This document shows positions 1-9,114 of a DNA stretch of 64,000 bases, piece after piece (positions within the stretch are counted from its first letter, which is position 1; each line of letters begins with the position of its first letter). The stretch is from Dongia deserti (GTDB lineage Bacteria > Pseudomonadota > Alphaproteobacteria > Dongiales > Dongiaceae), in contig NZ_QORW01000010.1 of assembly GCF_003574735.1 (NCBI RefSeq), positions 62,001-126,000 on the forward strand, in the 5' to 3' direction. Both the position numbers and the translations under genes were made by a program. The notes under the pieces were generated by a model that made no database searches, was not told the DNA's origin, and saw only the letters and a list, made by a program, of their open reading frames with translations.

Positions 1-40
1 CGCTCCCCTATTGTCGCCAGCAAGTGATTTAGAATTGTTA

Positions 41-70
41 CAAAGTGCTGCGGCCTCGCGACGCCGCAGC
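41..70 (-). terminator. Probable terminator hairpin downstream of aspC
   Basis: A perfect 8-bp stem (GCTGCGGC at 47-54, GCCGCAGC at 63-70) with an 8-base loop lies nine bases past the aspC stop codon. On the minus strand it is followed by ACTTTG, a short and weak T tract. Position and stem support a terminator; the poor U tract makes its efficiency uncertain. Confidence 0.5.
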
Positions 71-78
71 CGTCTTCG

Positions 79-1320
<1,242 letters not shown>

Positions 1321-1414
1321 TTAATGGCCGTGGCCGTTCTACGCAACGCCGAATCCTGCATTTCAGGCCTGCCGCAGGCTGTGTACTGCTACATTTTCGG
1401 CCGGCACCTACGCT

Positions 1415-2314
1415 TTAGGCGACGCGCTTGGCCGCGAACACGCTCACCACCACGCCCGCCGCCACCGCCCAGGTGCCGACCCCGACCGGCTCTCCCAGCA
1501 GCAGCGCCGCGAGGCCGAGGCCGGCGAAGACTTGCAGCAATTGCACTTGCCCGACGCGCGCCGCCCCGCCAAGGGCAAGGCCGCGGTACCAGAACAGGAA
1601 CCCGACGAACATCGAGAACACCGAGACATAGGCGAAGCCCGCCCAGGCGCTGGCCGGGGCTGAGGCGATCGTTGCCGGCCAGAACAGCACCGATCCCACC
1701 ACTGCCAGCGGCAGCGAGACCACCAGGGCCCAGGAGATGACCGCGACGCTGCCGAGGCGCTTGGTCAGCCGGCTGCCATAGGCATAGCCCATGCCGCAGG
1801 TGACGATTGCCGCCAGCATGAAGAGGTCCGCCAGTTCGAACTCCAGTCCGCCGGAAACCCACGCGTAGCCCGCGACGAGGCCCGAACCCATCACCGCGAA
1901 CACCCAGAACAACGGGCGCGGCCGATCCTGCCCGATCAGCGCGGCAAAGCCGGCAGTCGCCAGCGGCAGTAGGCCGTTGAAGGGGATCACGTGGCTGGCC
2001 GGTACGAATTTGAGCGCAAGTGCGGAGAAGAGCGGGAACCCCACAACCACGCCGAACGCGGCGAGCGCTAGATCGCGCCAGTCGGCACGCGCCGGCAGCG
2101 GCGCACGCAACACCAACAGCGCGCCCACCGCCAGCAGCCCCGCGATGAGCGCGCGCCCTGCAGTCACGAACCACGGATCCAGGGCTTCAACCGCCACCCG
2201 CGTCGCCGGCAGCGAGGCAGAGAAGATCAGCATGCCGGCCATCCCATGCGCCCAGGCAGTCCAGTCGCTCGCTCGGTGTTCACTTGCAAGATTGACCGAC
2301 GTCATACGCACCAT
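1415..2314 (-). CDS. DMT-superfamily (EamA) transporter
   Basis: Inner-membrane protein of about 299 residues made of two EamA halves, giving about ten hydrophobic helices. This is the architecture of drug/metabolite exporters and of amino-acid or metabolite efflux permeases. I chose ATG at 2314, with 2305 as an alternative three codons on. The open frame continues upstream to 2479, but that extension only translates the inverted-repeat element in the intergenic region and should not be called protein. It is divergent from a MocR-type regulator at 2530. This pairing is common, and the regulator often controls the exporter. Substrate is unknown; the final residues (VFAAKRVA) show a complete C-terminus. 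Confidence 0.82.
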   Translation of the reverse strand: MVRMTSVNLASEHRASDWTAWAHGMAGMLIFSASLPATRVAVEALDPWFVTAGRALIAGLLAVGALLVLRAPLPARADWRDLALAAFGVVVGFPLFSALALKFVPASHVIPFNGLLPLATAGFAALIGQDRPRPLFWVFAVMGSGLVAGYAWVSGGLEFELADLFMLAAIVTCGMGYAYGSRLTKRLGSVAVISWALVVSLPLAVVGSVLFWPATIASAPASAWAGFAYVSVFSMFVGFLFWYRGLALGGAARVGQVQLLQVFAGLGLAALLLGEPVGVGTWAVAAGVVVSVFAAKRVA

Positions 2315-2324
2315 CCAACCGGAG

Positions 2325-2440
2325 TTCCCTCCCCCGAGGCGGGGGAGGGTTAGGGTGGGGGCGAGGCGGCTCAGCTCGGCGCAGTCTTCGCTCGAGAGAA
2401 CAACCCCCACCCCGACCCTCCCCCAGCTTGGGGGAGGGAG
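2325..2440. repeat. Inverted-repeat intergenic element, copy A
   Basis: About 115 bp with a nested palindromic structure: a CCCTCCCCC..GGGGGAGGG hairpin at each end (2327-2349 and 2416-2438) and GGGTGGGGG (2353-2361) facing CCCCCACCC (2404-2412), around a ~40-bp centre. The two halves are reverse complements of one another over roughly 38 bp. A second copy lies at 37697-37813 with nearly the same arms and a similar centre. It carries no gene and resembles REP- or MITE-like intergenic repeats. It lies between the divergent EamA transporter and MocR regulator genes. Confidence 0.85.
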
Positions 2441-2510
2441 TTCATGCGCGTGTGACGATGCCGACGTTGCGCTCGCCAACCCAGGGACAGCTGCGTTACA
2501 ATCTTGCAGA

Positions 2511-2536
2511 CTGTACTGGTACGGATACTATGACAG
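2511..2536 (+). promoter_or_regulatory. Possible MocR operator overlapping the start of the regulator gene
   Basis: GTACTGGTAC (2513-2522) is two GTAC half-sites separated by two bases, inside an outer CTGT...ACAG pair spanning 2511-2536. It sits directly on the start codon of the MocR gene, where MocR-family proteins often bind to autoregulate. A TTACAAT -10-like stretch lies at 2496-2502. The assignment is inference from position and symmetry only. Confidence 0.33.
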
Positions 2537-3921
2537 TTGCCTCACCCACGCTCACCGAGAAAATCGGCGCCGCCATCCTGGCGCGGATCGAGGCGCGCGC
2601 GCTGGCGCCGGGCGCGCGCCTGCCCTCCATCCGCAGCGCCGCCGGCGAGTTCGGCGTCAGCAAATCCACCATCGTCGAGGCCTATGAGCGCTTGGTCGCT
2701 TCCGGCCACATCCAGGCGCGGCGCGGCTCCGGCTTCACCGTGACCGCGCGCCGCGCGACGCTGAGCCTGCAGGAGCTGGCGCCGAAGCTCGATCGCGCGA
2801 TCGATCCGGTGTGGGTTGCGCGCCAGTCGCTGGAAACCGAAGAGCGCGCCTTGCGTCCCGGCTGCGGGTGGCTGCCGGAGAGCTGGCTGCCCGAAGCGGA
2901 TCTGCGGCGCGCGCTGCGCGGCGTCGCACAGGCGCCGCATGCCAAGCTGCTGGAGTATGGCCACCCGCTCGGCTATCTGCCACTGCGCCAAGCTCTGCAA
3001 GCGCGGCTCGCGGAACTGGAGATCGACGCACCGCCGACGCGCATCCTGCTGACCGACGGCGGCACGCAGGCGATCGACCTGACGCTGCGTCACCTGCTGC
3101 AGCCCGGTGATTCGGTCCTGGTCGATGATCCCGGTTACTTCAACTTCCACGCCAATCTGCGTGCCCATCGGGCGGTGGCGCTGCCGGTACCGCGGCGGCC
3201 GGATGGCCCCGATCTCGCGCGCCTTGCAGAGCTAGCGCAGCAGCACAGGCCGCGGCTCTATCTCATGAACGCCGCGCCGCATAATCCGACCGGCGGCGCG
3301 CTCTCACCCGCGATCGCCCATCGGCTGCTGCAGCTCGCGGAATTGCACGATTTCCGCATCGTCGAGGACGACGTGTTTGCAGACTTCCGCCGCCATCCGA
3401 CCCCGATCCTGGCGGCACTCGACGGACTCAAGCGCGTGATCCATCTCGGCAGCTTTTCCAAGACACTCTCCGCCGGGATGCGCTGCGGCTACATCACCGC
3501 CGACGAGGCCACAATAGACGCGCTGCTTGATCTCAAGATCGCCACCTGCTTCGGCAGCGATCTGGCCGCCGCACAGATGGTGCATCGCCTGATCGCTGAC
3601 GGCACCCAGCGCAAGCACGCCGAGCGCATCCGCCGTCGCCTGGCCGCTGCCATGGGCCAAGTCGGCAGCAAGCTGCAAGCCCTCGGCCTCGCCTATTGGC
3701 AGGAACCGCGCGAAGGCCTGTTCCTCTGGATGCGCCTGCCGGACGGGCGCGATGCCGCGGAGCTCGCGCGCCGGGCCCTGCGCCATAACATCGTGCTGGC
3801 GCCCGGCAACGTGTTCAGCACCTCGCAATCGTGGCCCGACTACCTGCGCTTCAACGCGCCGCAAAGCCAGCACCAGCGGCTGTTCGAGTTCCTGAAAGCG
3901 AAGCTGAAGGCGCACGCTTGA
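2530..3921 (+). CDS. MocR-family transcriptional regulator (GntR HTH + aminotransferase-like domain)
   Basis: The protein of about 463 residues has two parts. A GntR winged helix-turn-helix occupies about residues 10-75 (LPSIRSAAGEFGVSKSTIVE, a typical GntR recognition stretch). A fold-type I aminotransferase domain follows from about residue 110, with the PLP-lysine region GSFSKTLSAGMRCGY and the NPTG motif (APHNPTGG). Such proteins sense an amino-acid or vitamin B6-related ligand through the aminotransferase domain and regulate a neighbouring gene. ATG at 2530 was chosen because the HTH begins soon after it; the longer frame from 2428 runs out of the repeat element. Its natural target is the divergent EamA exporter. 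Ligand unknown. Confidence 0.88.
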   Translation: MTVASPTLTEKIGAAILARIEARALAPGARLPSIRSAAGEFGVSKSTIVEAYERLVASGHIQARRGSGFTVTARRATLSLQELAPKLDRAIDPVWVARQSLETEERALRPGCGWLPESWLPEADLRRALRGVAQAPHAKLLEYGHPLGYLPLRQALQARLAELEIDAPPTRILLTDGGTQAIDLTLRHLLQPGDSVLVDDPGYFNFHANLRAHRAVALPVPRRPDGPDLARLAELAQQHRPRLYLMNAAPHNPTGGALSPAIAHRLLQLAELHDFRIVEDDVFADFRRHPTPILAALDGLKRVIHLGSFSKTLSAGMRCGYITADEATIDALLDLKIATCFGSDLAAAQMVHRLIADGTQRKHAERIRRRLAAAMGQVGSKLQALGLAYWQEPREGLFLWMRLPDGRDAAELARRALRHNIVLAPGNVFSTSQSWPDYLRFNAPQSQHQRLFEFLKAKLKAHA

Positions 3922-3979
3922 GGATTGCTGGAAGGCCGGCCAAAATGGCGACAAGACCATCCGACGGGAGGATATCGCC

Positions 3980-4846
3980 ATGACCAAGGTGCGCGGCGGA
4001 TTGATCCAGATGGCGCTGAAGGCGCCGACCGAGAAATCGCCGGAGGAGATCAGGCGCGCGATGCTCGATGCCCATGCGCCGCTGATCGAGAAGGCCGGCG
4101 GCGAGGGCGTGCAGATCCTGTGTTTCCAGGAGGTCTTCACCCAACCCTATTTCTGCCCGAGCCAGGATGCGAAATGGTACGCCGCCGCCGAGCGGATTCC
4201 GGACGGCCCGACGGTCAAGCTGATGCAGGAGTTCGCGAAGAAGTACCAGATGGTGATCGTCGTTCCGATCTATGAGGAGGCGATGACCGGCGTCTACTAC
4301 AACACGGCAGCGGTGATCGATGCCGACGGCACCTATCTCGGCAAGTACCGCAAGACCCACATCCCGCAGGTCGCCGGCTTCTGGGAGAAGTTCTTCTTCA
4401 AGCCCGGCGCGTCGGAATATCCGGTGTTCAACACGCGCTACTGCAAGCTCGGCGTCTATATCTGCTACGACCGCCACTTCCCGGAAGGCTGGCGCGCCCT
4501 CGCGCTCAACGGCGCGGACTATATCGTCAATCCATCCGCCACCGTAGCGGGACTCTCCGAGTATCTCTGGAAACTGGAGCAGCCGGCCTCTGCGGTCGCC
4601 AACGGCGTTTATATCGGCGCGATCAATCGCATCGGCCGGGAGACGCCCTGGAACATCGGCGAGTTCTATGGCCAGAGCTACTTCGTCAACCCACGCGGCC
4701 AGATCGAGGCGATCGCCAGCCGGGACAAGGACGAGCTCATCATCCACGACATGAACTTCGACATGATCCGCGAGGTGCGCAACACCTGGCAGTTCTTCCG
4801 CGACCGCCGGCCGGAAACCTACGGCCCGTTGACGGACATCGGCTAA
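3980..4846 (+). CDS. Nitrilase-superfamily amidohydrolase, beta-ureidopropionase/N-carbamoylputrescine amidase type
   Basis: A 288-residue cytoplasmic C-N hydrolase. The catalytic triad is visible: Glu51 (LCFQEVF), Lys125 (KYRKTHIP) and Cys162 (YICYDRHFPEGW). Family members hydrolyse N-carbamoyl compounds to the amine, CO2 and ammonia, for instance N-carbamoyl-beta-alanine in reductive pyrimidine breakdown or N-carbamoylputrescine in polyamine synthesis. Motifs such as FTQPYFCPSQD and KTHIPQVAGFWEKFFF fit the beta-ureidopropionase branch. No dihydropyrimidinase, dihydropyrimidine dehydrogenase or agmatine deiminase gene is adjacent, so the context does not settle the substrate. The start at 3980 is preceded by GGGAGG, a good ribosome binding site. 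Confidence 0.82.
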   Translation: MTKVRGGLIQMALKAPTEKSPEEIRRAMLDAHAPLIEKAGGEGVQILCFQEVFTQPYFCPSQDAKWYAAAERIPDGPTVKLMQEFAKKYQMVIVVPIYEEAMTGVYYNTAAVIDADGTYLGKYRKTHIPQVAGFWEKFFFKPGASEYPVFNTRYCKLGVYICYDRHFPEGWRALALNGADYIVNPSATVAGLSEYLWKLEQPASAVANGVYIGAINRIGRETPWNIGEFYGQSYFVNPRGQIEAIASRDKDELIIHDMNFDMIREVRNTWQFFRDRRPETYGPLTDIG

Positions 4847-4959
4847 GTCAGTTGGTCATAAACTGCGGCCAAGCAGCGACCTGTTCGCCAGATCAAACTT
4901 GCGCCACGAGCGGACGGCGTGCGGCGCGACAATCGGCCAATGCGTGGAGCCACCGGAAA

Positions 4960-5709
4960 ATGCGGCATGACGGAACACTGTTGAAGCGCTATTGCGCAGG
5001 CGAGTTCGACCAGGTTTGGCGAGAAATCCGCTCGCATGCGAGCCTCGAAGGTGAGTTCCGCGACGAGGTGATGGAGGTCGCCAATGCGACCATGCGACGG
5101 GTCGCCCAAAATGCGGACCTCATCACGGAGCGACTGCAGACCGTCGGCTGGCAGGCCCTATCATCTGAATATCAGGGTCTTCGAACTCCGCCGAAATTGA
5201 GCGACGAAGCGATTTTCTCTCGTATTGCCGAGCTTTCCGGAGCGCCGATCCCTCCCACTCTGCTGGCATTCTGGCGTGTGGTTGGTGGCATCAATTGGAT
5301 ATGGGACTACAATTGCGACGGTCGGCCACGGGATCTCGGCTTTGATTTGCCGCCGGAGGAGCACGACGCACTATGCGTCGATGCACCTTCTGTCATAACG
5401 TACCTGTTCGATGAATGGATCGATCAGAAGGGAGAGGCAGGTCTCGATCTCCAGCACCGGCTTCGCATCGACCTGGCGCCGGACTGTCTCCACAAGGCAA
5501 ACATAAGCGGTGGCAGCCCATACTGTATCGAGGTGCCATTTCTCGGCGCCGATCCATTGTTCTCTGACGAGCGGCATGGGTTACCTTTCCTCGACTATTT
5601 GCGCCTTGCATTCCGTTGGGCCGGCTTTCCGGGACTGGACCGGCATTGGGCGCGCAAAGACGTCCAGAGCTTCGTAGCCAGATTCGGCAAAGACCTTATC
5701 CCTTTTTGA
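4960..5709 (+). CDS. SMI1/KNR4-like domain protein of unknown function
   Basis: About 249 residues, soluble, no signal peptide or membrane segment. The middle of the protein (IPPTLLAFWRVVGGINWIW, then a run ending in FLDYLRLAFRWAGFPG) resembles the SMI1/KNR4 (SUKH) fold, whose bacterial members are often immunity proteins or have unassigned roles. The frame is open from 4852; ATG at 4960 starts a more typical sequence. Its 3' end overlaps the convergent AAA ATPase gene by 14 bases. No toxin gene is adjacent, so an immunity role is not supported. Function not assigned. Confidence 0.6.
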   Translation: MRHDGTLLKRYCAGEFDQVWREIRSHASLEGEFRDEVMEVANATMRRVAQNADLITERLQTVGWQALSSEYQGLRTPPKLSDEAIFSRIAELSGAPIPPTLLAFWRVVGGINWIWDYNCDGRPRDLGFDLPPEEHDALCVDAPSVITYLFDEWIDQKGEAGLDLQHRLRIDLAPDCLHKANISGGSPYCIEVPFLGADPLFSDERHGLPFLDYLRLAFRWAGFPGLDRHWARKDVQSFVARFGKDLIPF

Positions 5710-6502
5710 AGCCCGACCCGCCGCAGCCCCCGGCCAGCTCCGCCTCGACCTCGGCGAAGAGCTCGTCCATCATTGCTTTCGGGTTCATGACGAAGTTGCG
5801 CGTGAGCTGATAGTGCGGCGTCTCGCTCAGCGAAACCTCGCGTATCACGCGCCCGTCGAACATCAGCAGCTGCGCGCGTGGATAGGCCATCAGGATCGGC
5901 GAATGTGTCGCGATGATGAACTGCGATTCGCCCTCCAGCTCGAGCATGCGCATCACTTTCAGGAATTCCAGCTGCCGCCGCGGCGACAAGGCAGCTTCCG
6001 GTTCGTCCAGTATGTAGATGCCCTGGCCGTGGAACTTGTTCTGAAACAGCGCGAGGAACGACTCGCCATGCGATTGCTCGTGCAAAGACTTTCCGCCATA
6101 CGCATCGAGTGAGGCTGGGACCTCCTCGTCGATGTAGCGCGCAAAATTGAAGAAGCTTTCCGCCCGCATGAAAAATCCGCGAGTGATCTTCGGCAGCCAC
6201 GACAAGCGCAGCGCGTTGCTCAATGGCGATGAGTTAAGATCGGACGAATAGAGGTGATTGCGATTGCCACCACTGAGATTGAATCCGCACTGCCCCGCAA
6301 TGCCCTCCAGCAGCGTCGATTTCCCAGTACCGTTCTCGCCCACGATGATGGTGATCGGCCGTTCGAAGTCGAGCTGCAGCTTACCGCGCTGGAAGGCGGG
6401 AATCGTGAAGGGGAATTCATCCGCCTTCACGCGCTCTTCGAGGAAGCTGAGCCGCTTCAGGAACGGCGGCGGCAGGTTGGTCTTGACAGAACGGCGGCTC
6501 AT
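5696..6502 (-). CDS. AAA-family ATPase (SMC/Rad50-like ABC ATPase fold)
   Basis: About 268 residues containing a P-loop (IIVGENGTGKSTLL) near residue 57 and a Walker B (IYILDEPEAALS) followed by a switch-region ATHSP, which together define stand-alone ABC-type AAA_21/AAA_23 ATPases. There is no coiled coil, nuclease domain or membrane segment, so it is a bare ATPase. ATG at 6502 is preceded by GAGGAG nine bases upstream; the frame could begin with TTG at 6511. Related small proteins are annotated only as AAA ATPases. The C-terminus (GGCGGSGFKKG) overlaps the convergent SMI1/KNR4-like gene. Role unknown; no defence partner is visible. Confidence 0.8.
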   Translation of the reverse strand: MSRRSVKTNLPPPFLKRLSFLEERVKADEFPFTIPAFQRGKLQLDFERPITIIVGENGTGKSTLLEGIAGQCGFNLSGGNRNHLYSSDLNSSPLSNALRLSWLPKITRGFFMRAESFFNFARYIDEEVPASLDAYGGKSLHEQSHGESFLALFQNKFHGQGIYILDEPEAALSPRRQLEFLKVMRMLELEGESQFIIATHSPILMAYPRAQLLMFDGRVIREVSLSETPHYQLTRNFVMNPKAMMDELFAEVEAELAGGCGGSGFKKG

Positions 6503-6539
6503 CGGTTGCAACTCCTCTCAAGGAGCCAACCCAAGATTG

Positions 6540-7748
6540 TCACGCCGCTCTGCGTTCGTCCAGCACCACGCGATAGAGGGTGCGCGGCGCAGTGAGGCCG
6601 GAGAGCGCATGGGTGCCGGCCGGCTGGAGGAGGCCGCGGCTTTCTGCCAGGCCTGCCTGGAAGGAATCCGACGCCAGAATCGCGCAGCCCAGGCTCTTGG
6701 TCAGCTTCTCCATGCGCGCGGCTTCGTTCACCGCCGGGCCGATCATGGTGAAGTCCAGCCGCTCTGTCGTGCCGACATTGCCGTAGAGCACCTCGCCTTT
6801 GTGCAGCGCGATGCCCAGATCGAGGCCGCCGACACCCGCCCCTGCCTGTTCGAGCGACGAGATGTTATGCACGGCAGCCCGCGCCGCGCGCAGGGCCTGC
6901 TCGCACACGTTTGCATCCGGCTGCGCGAAGGTCGCGAGGACGCCGTCGCCCATGAATTTCAGGATCTCACCGCCCTCGGACGTGATCGCGGCGCCGACCG
7001 AATCGAAATAGCGGTTCAGGGTCGACATCACGAGTTCCGAGCTCGCCTGCTCCGCGAACGCGGTGAAGCCGCGCAGATCGGAGAAGAAGATCGCTGCCTC
7101 CAAGTGCTCGATCGAGCCGCGATTGGTGGCGCCCGACCAGACGCGCTGCGCAGCGTCGCTCCCGATATAGGCGCCGAGCAGGGTGCGGGTGATGATCGGC
7201 AAAACCGAGGCCTTGATGCTGACGGCGAAGATCGGGAACAGCCGGTTGACCAGCGCCAGGTCCTCCACCGAGAAGCCCTCTGGCCGCTCCGTCGACCACG
7301 AGCAGGCCATGCCGAGCGAGCCGGGCGTCTCGAGGATCGACTCCGCTTCGAACCCGGTGACGGCGCCGTACCAGTCGGTGAAGCCGCGTTCCGCCAACTC
7401 CTGGAGAACCGGAAAGTCCACCACCGCGTCCGGCCCCTGCAGCAGGCGGCGCATGCGCGGCAGGTGCTCCATAATCATGTGGCGCAGCGGCGAATCCGTC
7501 CAGGCGGAGCGGCGGCGCCAGCCATGATCGAATTGCGTGTGATAGAGCGCGCCGTCCGGCTCCCACGTCATGTCGAAGGCCTGGATCAGCGGATGGCGGG
7601 TCGACATGCCGAAATAGGCGCGCGCGATCGGCACGCCGCCTTCGATCAGATGCTGAGTGAAGCCGTTGAACAGGTCGGAGAGCGGCCGGTTCCTGAGGCC
7701 GCCTTCCGCCAGCCAGTGCTCGAACGCCTTTGCGTCTTCCCCTGCCAT
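6540..7748 (-). CDS. Class III adenylate/guanylate cyclase domain protein
   Basis: A 402-residue protein with an uncharacterised N-terminal region of about 200 residues and a class III nucleotide cyclase domain from about residue 200. Both metal-binding aspartates are visible (FFSDLRGF and KFMGDG), along with the substrate-binding stretch FTMIGPAVNEAARME. It probably makes cyclic AMP from ATP, with the N-terminal part as the sensory or regulatory module. No membrane helix is apparent. ATG at 7748 was chosen because upstream sequence only overlaps the neighbouring HAD gene in another frame. It follows that gene by ten bases on the same strand, so the two are probably cotranscribed. Confidence 0.83.
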   Translation of the reverse strand: MAGEDAKAFEHWLAEGGLRNRPLSDLFNGFTQHLIEGGVPIARAYFGMSTRHPLIQAFDMTWEPDGALYHTQFDHGWRRRSAWTDSPLRHMIMEHLPRMRRLLQGPDAVVDFPVLQELAERGFTDWYGAVTGFEAESILETPGSLGMACSWSTERPEGFSVEDLALVNRLFPIFAVSIKASVLPIITRTLLGAYIGSDAAQRVWSGATNRGSIEHLEAAIFFSDLRGFTAFAEQASSELVMSTLNRYFDSVGAAITSEGGEILKFMGDGVLATFAQPDANVCEQALRAARAAVHNISSLEQAGAGVGGLDLGIALHKGEVLYGNVGTTERLDFTMIGPAVNEAARMEKLTKSLGCAILASDSFQAGLAESRGLLQPAGTHALSGLTAPRTLYRVVLDERRAA

Positions 7749-7758
7749 CGCCGCCGCG

Positions 7759-8376
7759 TCAAAACGCCACGCCGAGTTCGCGCAGGCGCGAGGCCGTCTC
7801 CGCCGCGCTGCGATGCGCGATCGCATGGAAGCCGAGCGTGTTCGCCGCGTCGGTGTTGTGGATATTGTCGTCGATGAAGACGCAGCGTTCGGCCGGTTCC
7901 TCCACATGCGCGAGCAGATGCGCGTAGATGCGCGGATCCGGCTTCACCATGCCGATCCGCCCCGACACCACGACGTGACGAAAACGTTCCAGGAAATCGT
8001 ATTTGCCTTCGACGTGATGAAATGTCTCAGCCGACCAGTTGGTGAGCCCGTAGAGCGGAACGCCCGCCGCGTGGAGCTGTTCAAGCAGCGCGACGCCGTC
8101 ATCGAGAATTCCCCGCAGGGTCTTCGGCCACTGGCCGTAGAAAGCACGAATGAGGTCGGCATGATCGGGATAGAGCGCGATCAGCTCGGTCTCCGCCTCG
8201 GCGATCAGGCGGCCACAATCCTGTTTCAGGTTCCAGTCGGGAGAGCAGACATGCGTGAGAAACCAGCGACGCTCTTTCTCATCGGGGATCAGCTCGCGAT
8301 AGAGATATTCTGCGCTCCAATCGAACAGCACGCCGCCGAAGTCGAAAACCACCGCCCTGATATCGGGCATGGACAT
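7759..8376 (-). CDS. HAD-superfamily hydrolase, IA type
   Basis: 205 residues with all four HAD motifs: motif I VVFDFGGVLFDW, where the usual second aspartate is replaced by Gly as in the epoxide-hydrolase N-terminal/YihX group; motif II GLTNWS; motif III lysine in GMVKPDP; and motif IV CVFIDDN. A cap domain lies between motifs I and II, as in subclass I. The likely activity is phosphatase on a small sugar or nucleotide phosphate, or dehalogenase-like; the substrate cannot be determined. It precedes the cyclase gene in the same operon. Confidence 0.85.
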   Translation of the reverse strand: MSMPDIRAVVFDFGGVLFDWSAEYLYRELIPDEKERRWFLTHVCSPDWNLKQDCGRLIAEAETELIALYPDHADLIRAFYGQWPKTLRGILDDGVALLEQLHAAGVPLYGLTNWSAETFHHVEGKYDFLERFRHVVVSGRIGMVKPDPRIYAHLLAHVEEPAERCVFIDDNIHNTDAANTLGFHAIAHRSAAETASRLRELGVAF

Positions 8377-8583
8377 TGCTCCAAGATTGCCGAAGACGGG
8401 TCGATGCTAGTCGTCCGCTTCCCGTCAGGCAATTGCGATATGACATCTCATGTCAAATCGGTGAACCGGAGTCCACGTCACAGTTTCGCCTAAATCCATC
8501 ATCAAATCGCCGTGCTGTCGCAAGAGAACGGTCAGGCTCGATCGGTAGATTGAGCGTCACGAGTACAGAACAAGGGGAACATC

Positions 8584-8778
8584 ATGAATCCCGGCATTCT
8601 CAAATCCAATGCCAAGGCCAAGGCCAGGACTAACAGGACCAAAGGAACGATCGCGCGCTGGATCAGCTTCCTGGCGCTGGTCGCATTGTTCGCGATGGCG
8701 ACGCTGCCCATCACCTCCGGTCAGCGCGACGTCGCTTTCAAGAAGATCACGCATTGGAGCGAGACATGGCACGGGTAA
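8584..8778 (+). CDS. Small single-helix membrane protein, unknown
   Basis: A 64-residue ORF with a basic N-terminus (KSNAKAKARTNRTK), one strongly hydrophobic segment (WISFLALVALFAMATLP) and a short polar tail, so it should insert as a single-pass inner-membrane protein. The start is preceded by AAGGGGAAC, a good ribosome binding site. The next ORF overlaps its 3' end, suggesting translational coupling, and the pair is followed by a hairpin terminator. No family recognised. It could be spurious, but the start signal and helix favour a real gene. Confidence 0.45.
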   Translation: MNPGILKSNAKAKARTNRTKGTIARWISFLALVALFAMATLPITSGQRDVAFKKITHWSETWHG

Positions 8779-9008
8779 CCCGCGAGTTGAGTGCCGCCTG
8801 GATGCGCGAAGCGATCCTGGTGGTGGATGGCGCAGCACCCTCGCGTCATTTCTGGTCGCGCTGGATGGACCGCGCGCTGGCGCCGCATGAAGGCGAGATG
8901 GCGATCCAGCGGGCCCCGATCCCCGCCAACGATATCGAGCTGGACGGCGAAGAGCCTCTACAGGGACGAACAGCCGCCTCACCGCAGCCGGCCTTGCGCT
9001 ACGACTGA
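8766..9008 (+). CDS. Small unknown protein coupled to the preceding membrane ORF
   Basis: An 80-residue soluble ORF (begins [20 protein letters not shown]) whose ATG lies inside the last codons of the preceding small gene, 10 bases before its stop; GAGCGAGAC just upstream may act as the ribosome binding site. No domain recognised. A strong hairpin terminator follows at 9044. Function unknown. Confidence 0.4.
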   Translation: MARVTRELSAAWMREAILVVDGAAPSRHFWSRWMDRALAPHEGEMAIQRAPIPANDIELDGEEPLQGRTAASPQPALRYD

Positions 9009-9043
9009 TCCCATTCCATCTTCCATCCTGACAAGAACGGGCG

Positions 9044-9075
9044 AACGCCAGCATTTCGGTGCTGGCGTTTCGCTT
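9044..9075 (+). terminator. Rho-independent terminator before uvrB
   Basis: A perfect 10-bp stem (AACGCCAGCA at 9044-9053, TGCTGGCGTT at 9060-9069) with a six-base loop, followed by a T-containing run TCGCTTTT. It ends the small-ORF transcript about 45 bp before the uvrB start, so uvrB must have its own promoter or read through. Confidence 0.8.
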
Positions 9076-9114
9076 TTGTTCGCTCTAGAGTCGCGCGGAT
9101 TTCGAGGAAAAGCC

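Noticed and set aside
2314-2479. Extended N-terminus of the EamA transporter
   Set aside because: The extra residues translate the inverted-repeat element and have no transporter similarity.
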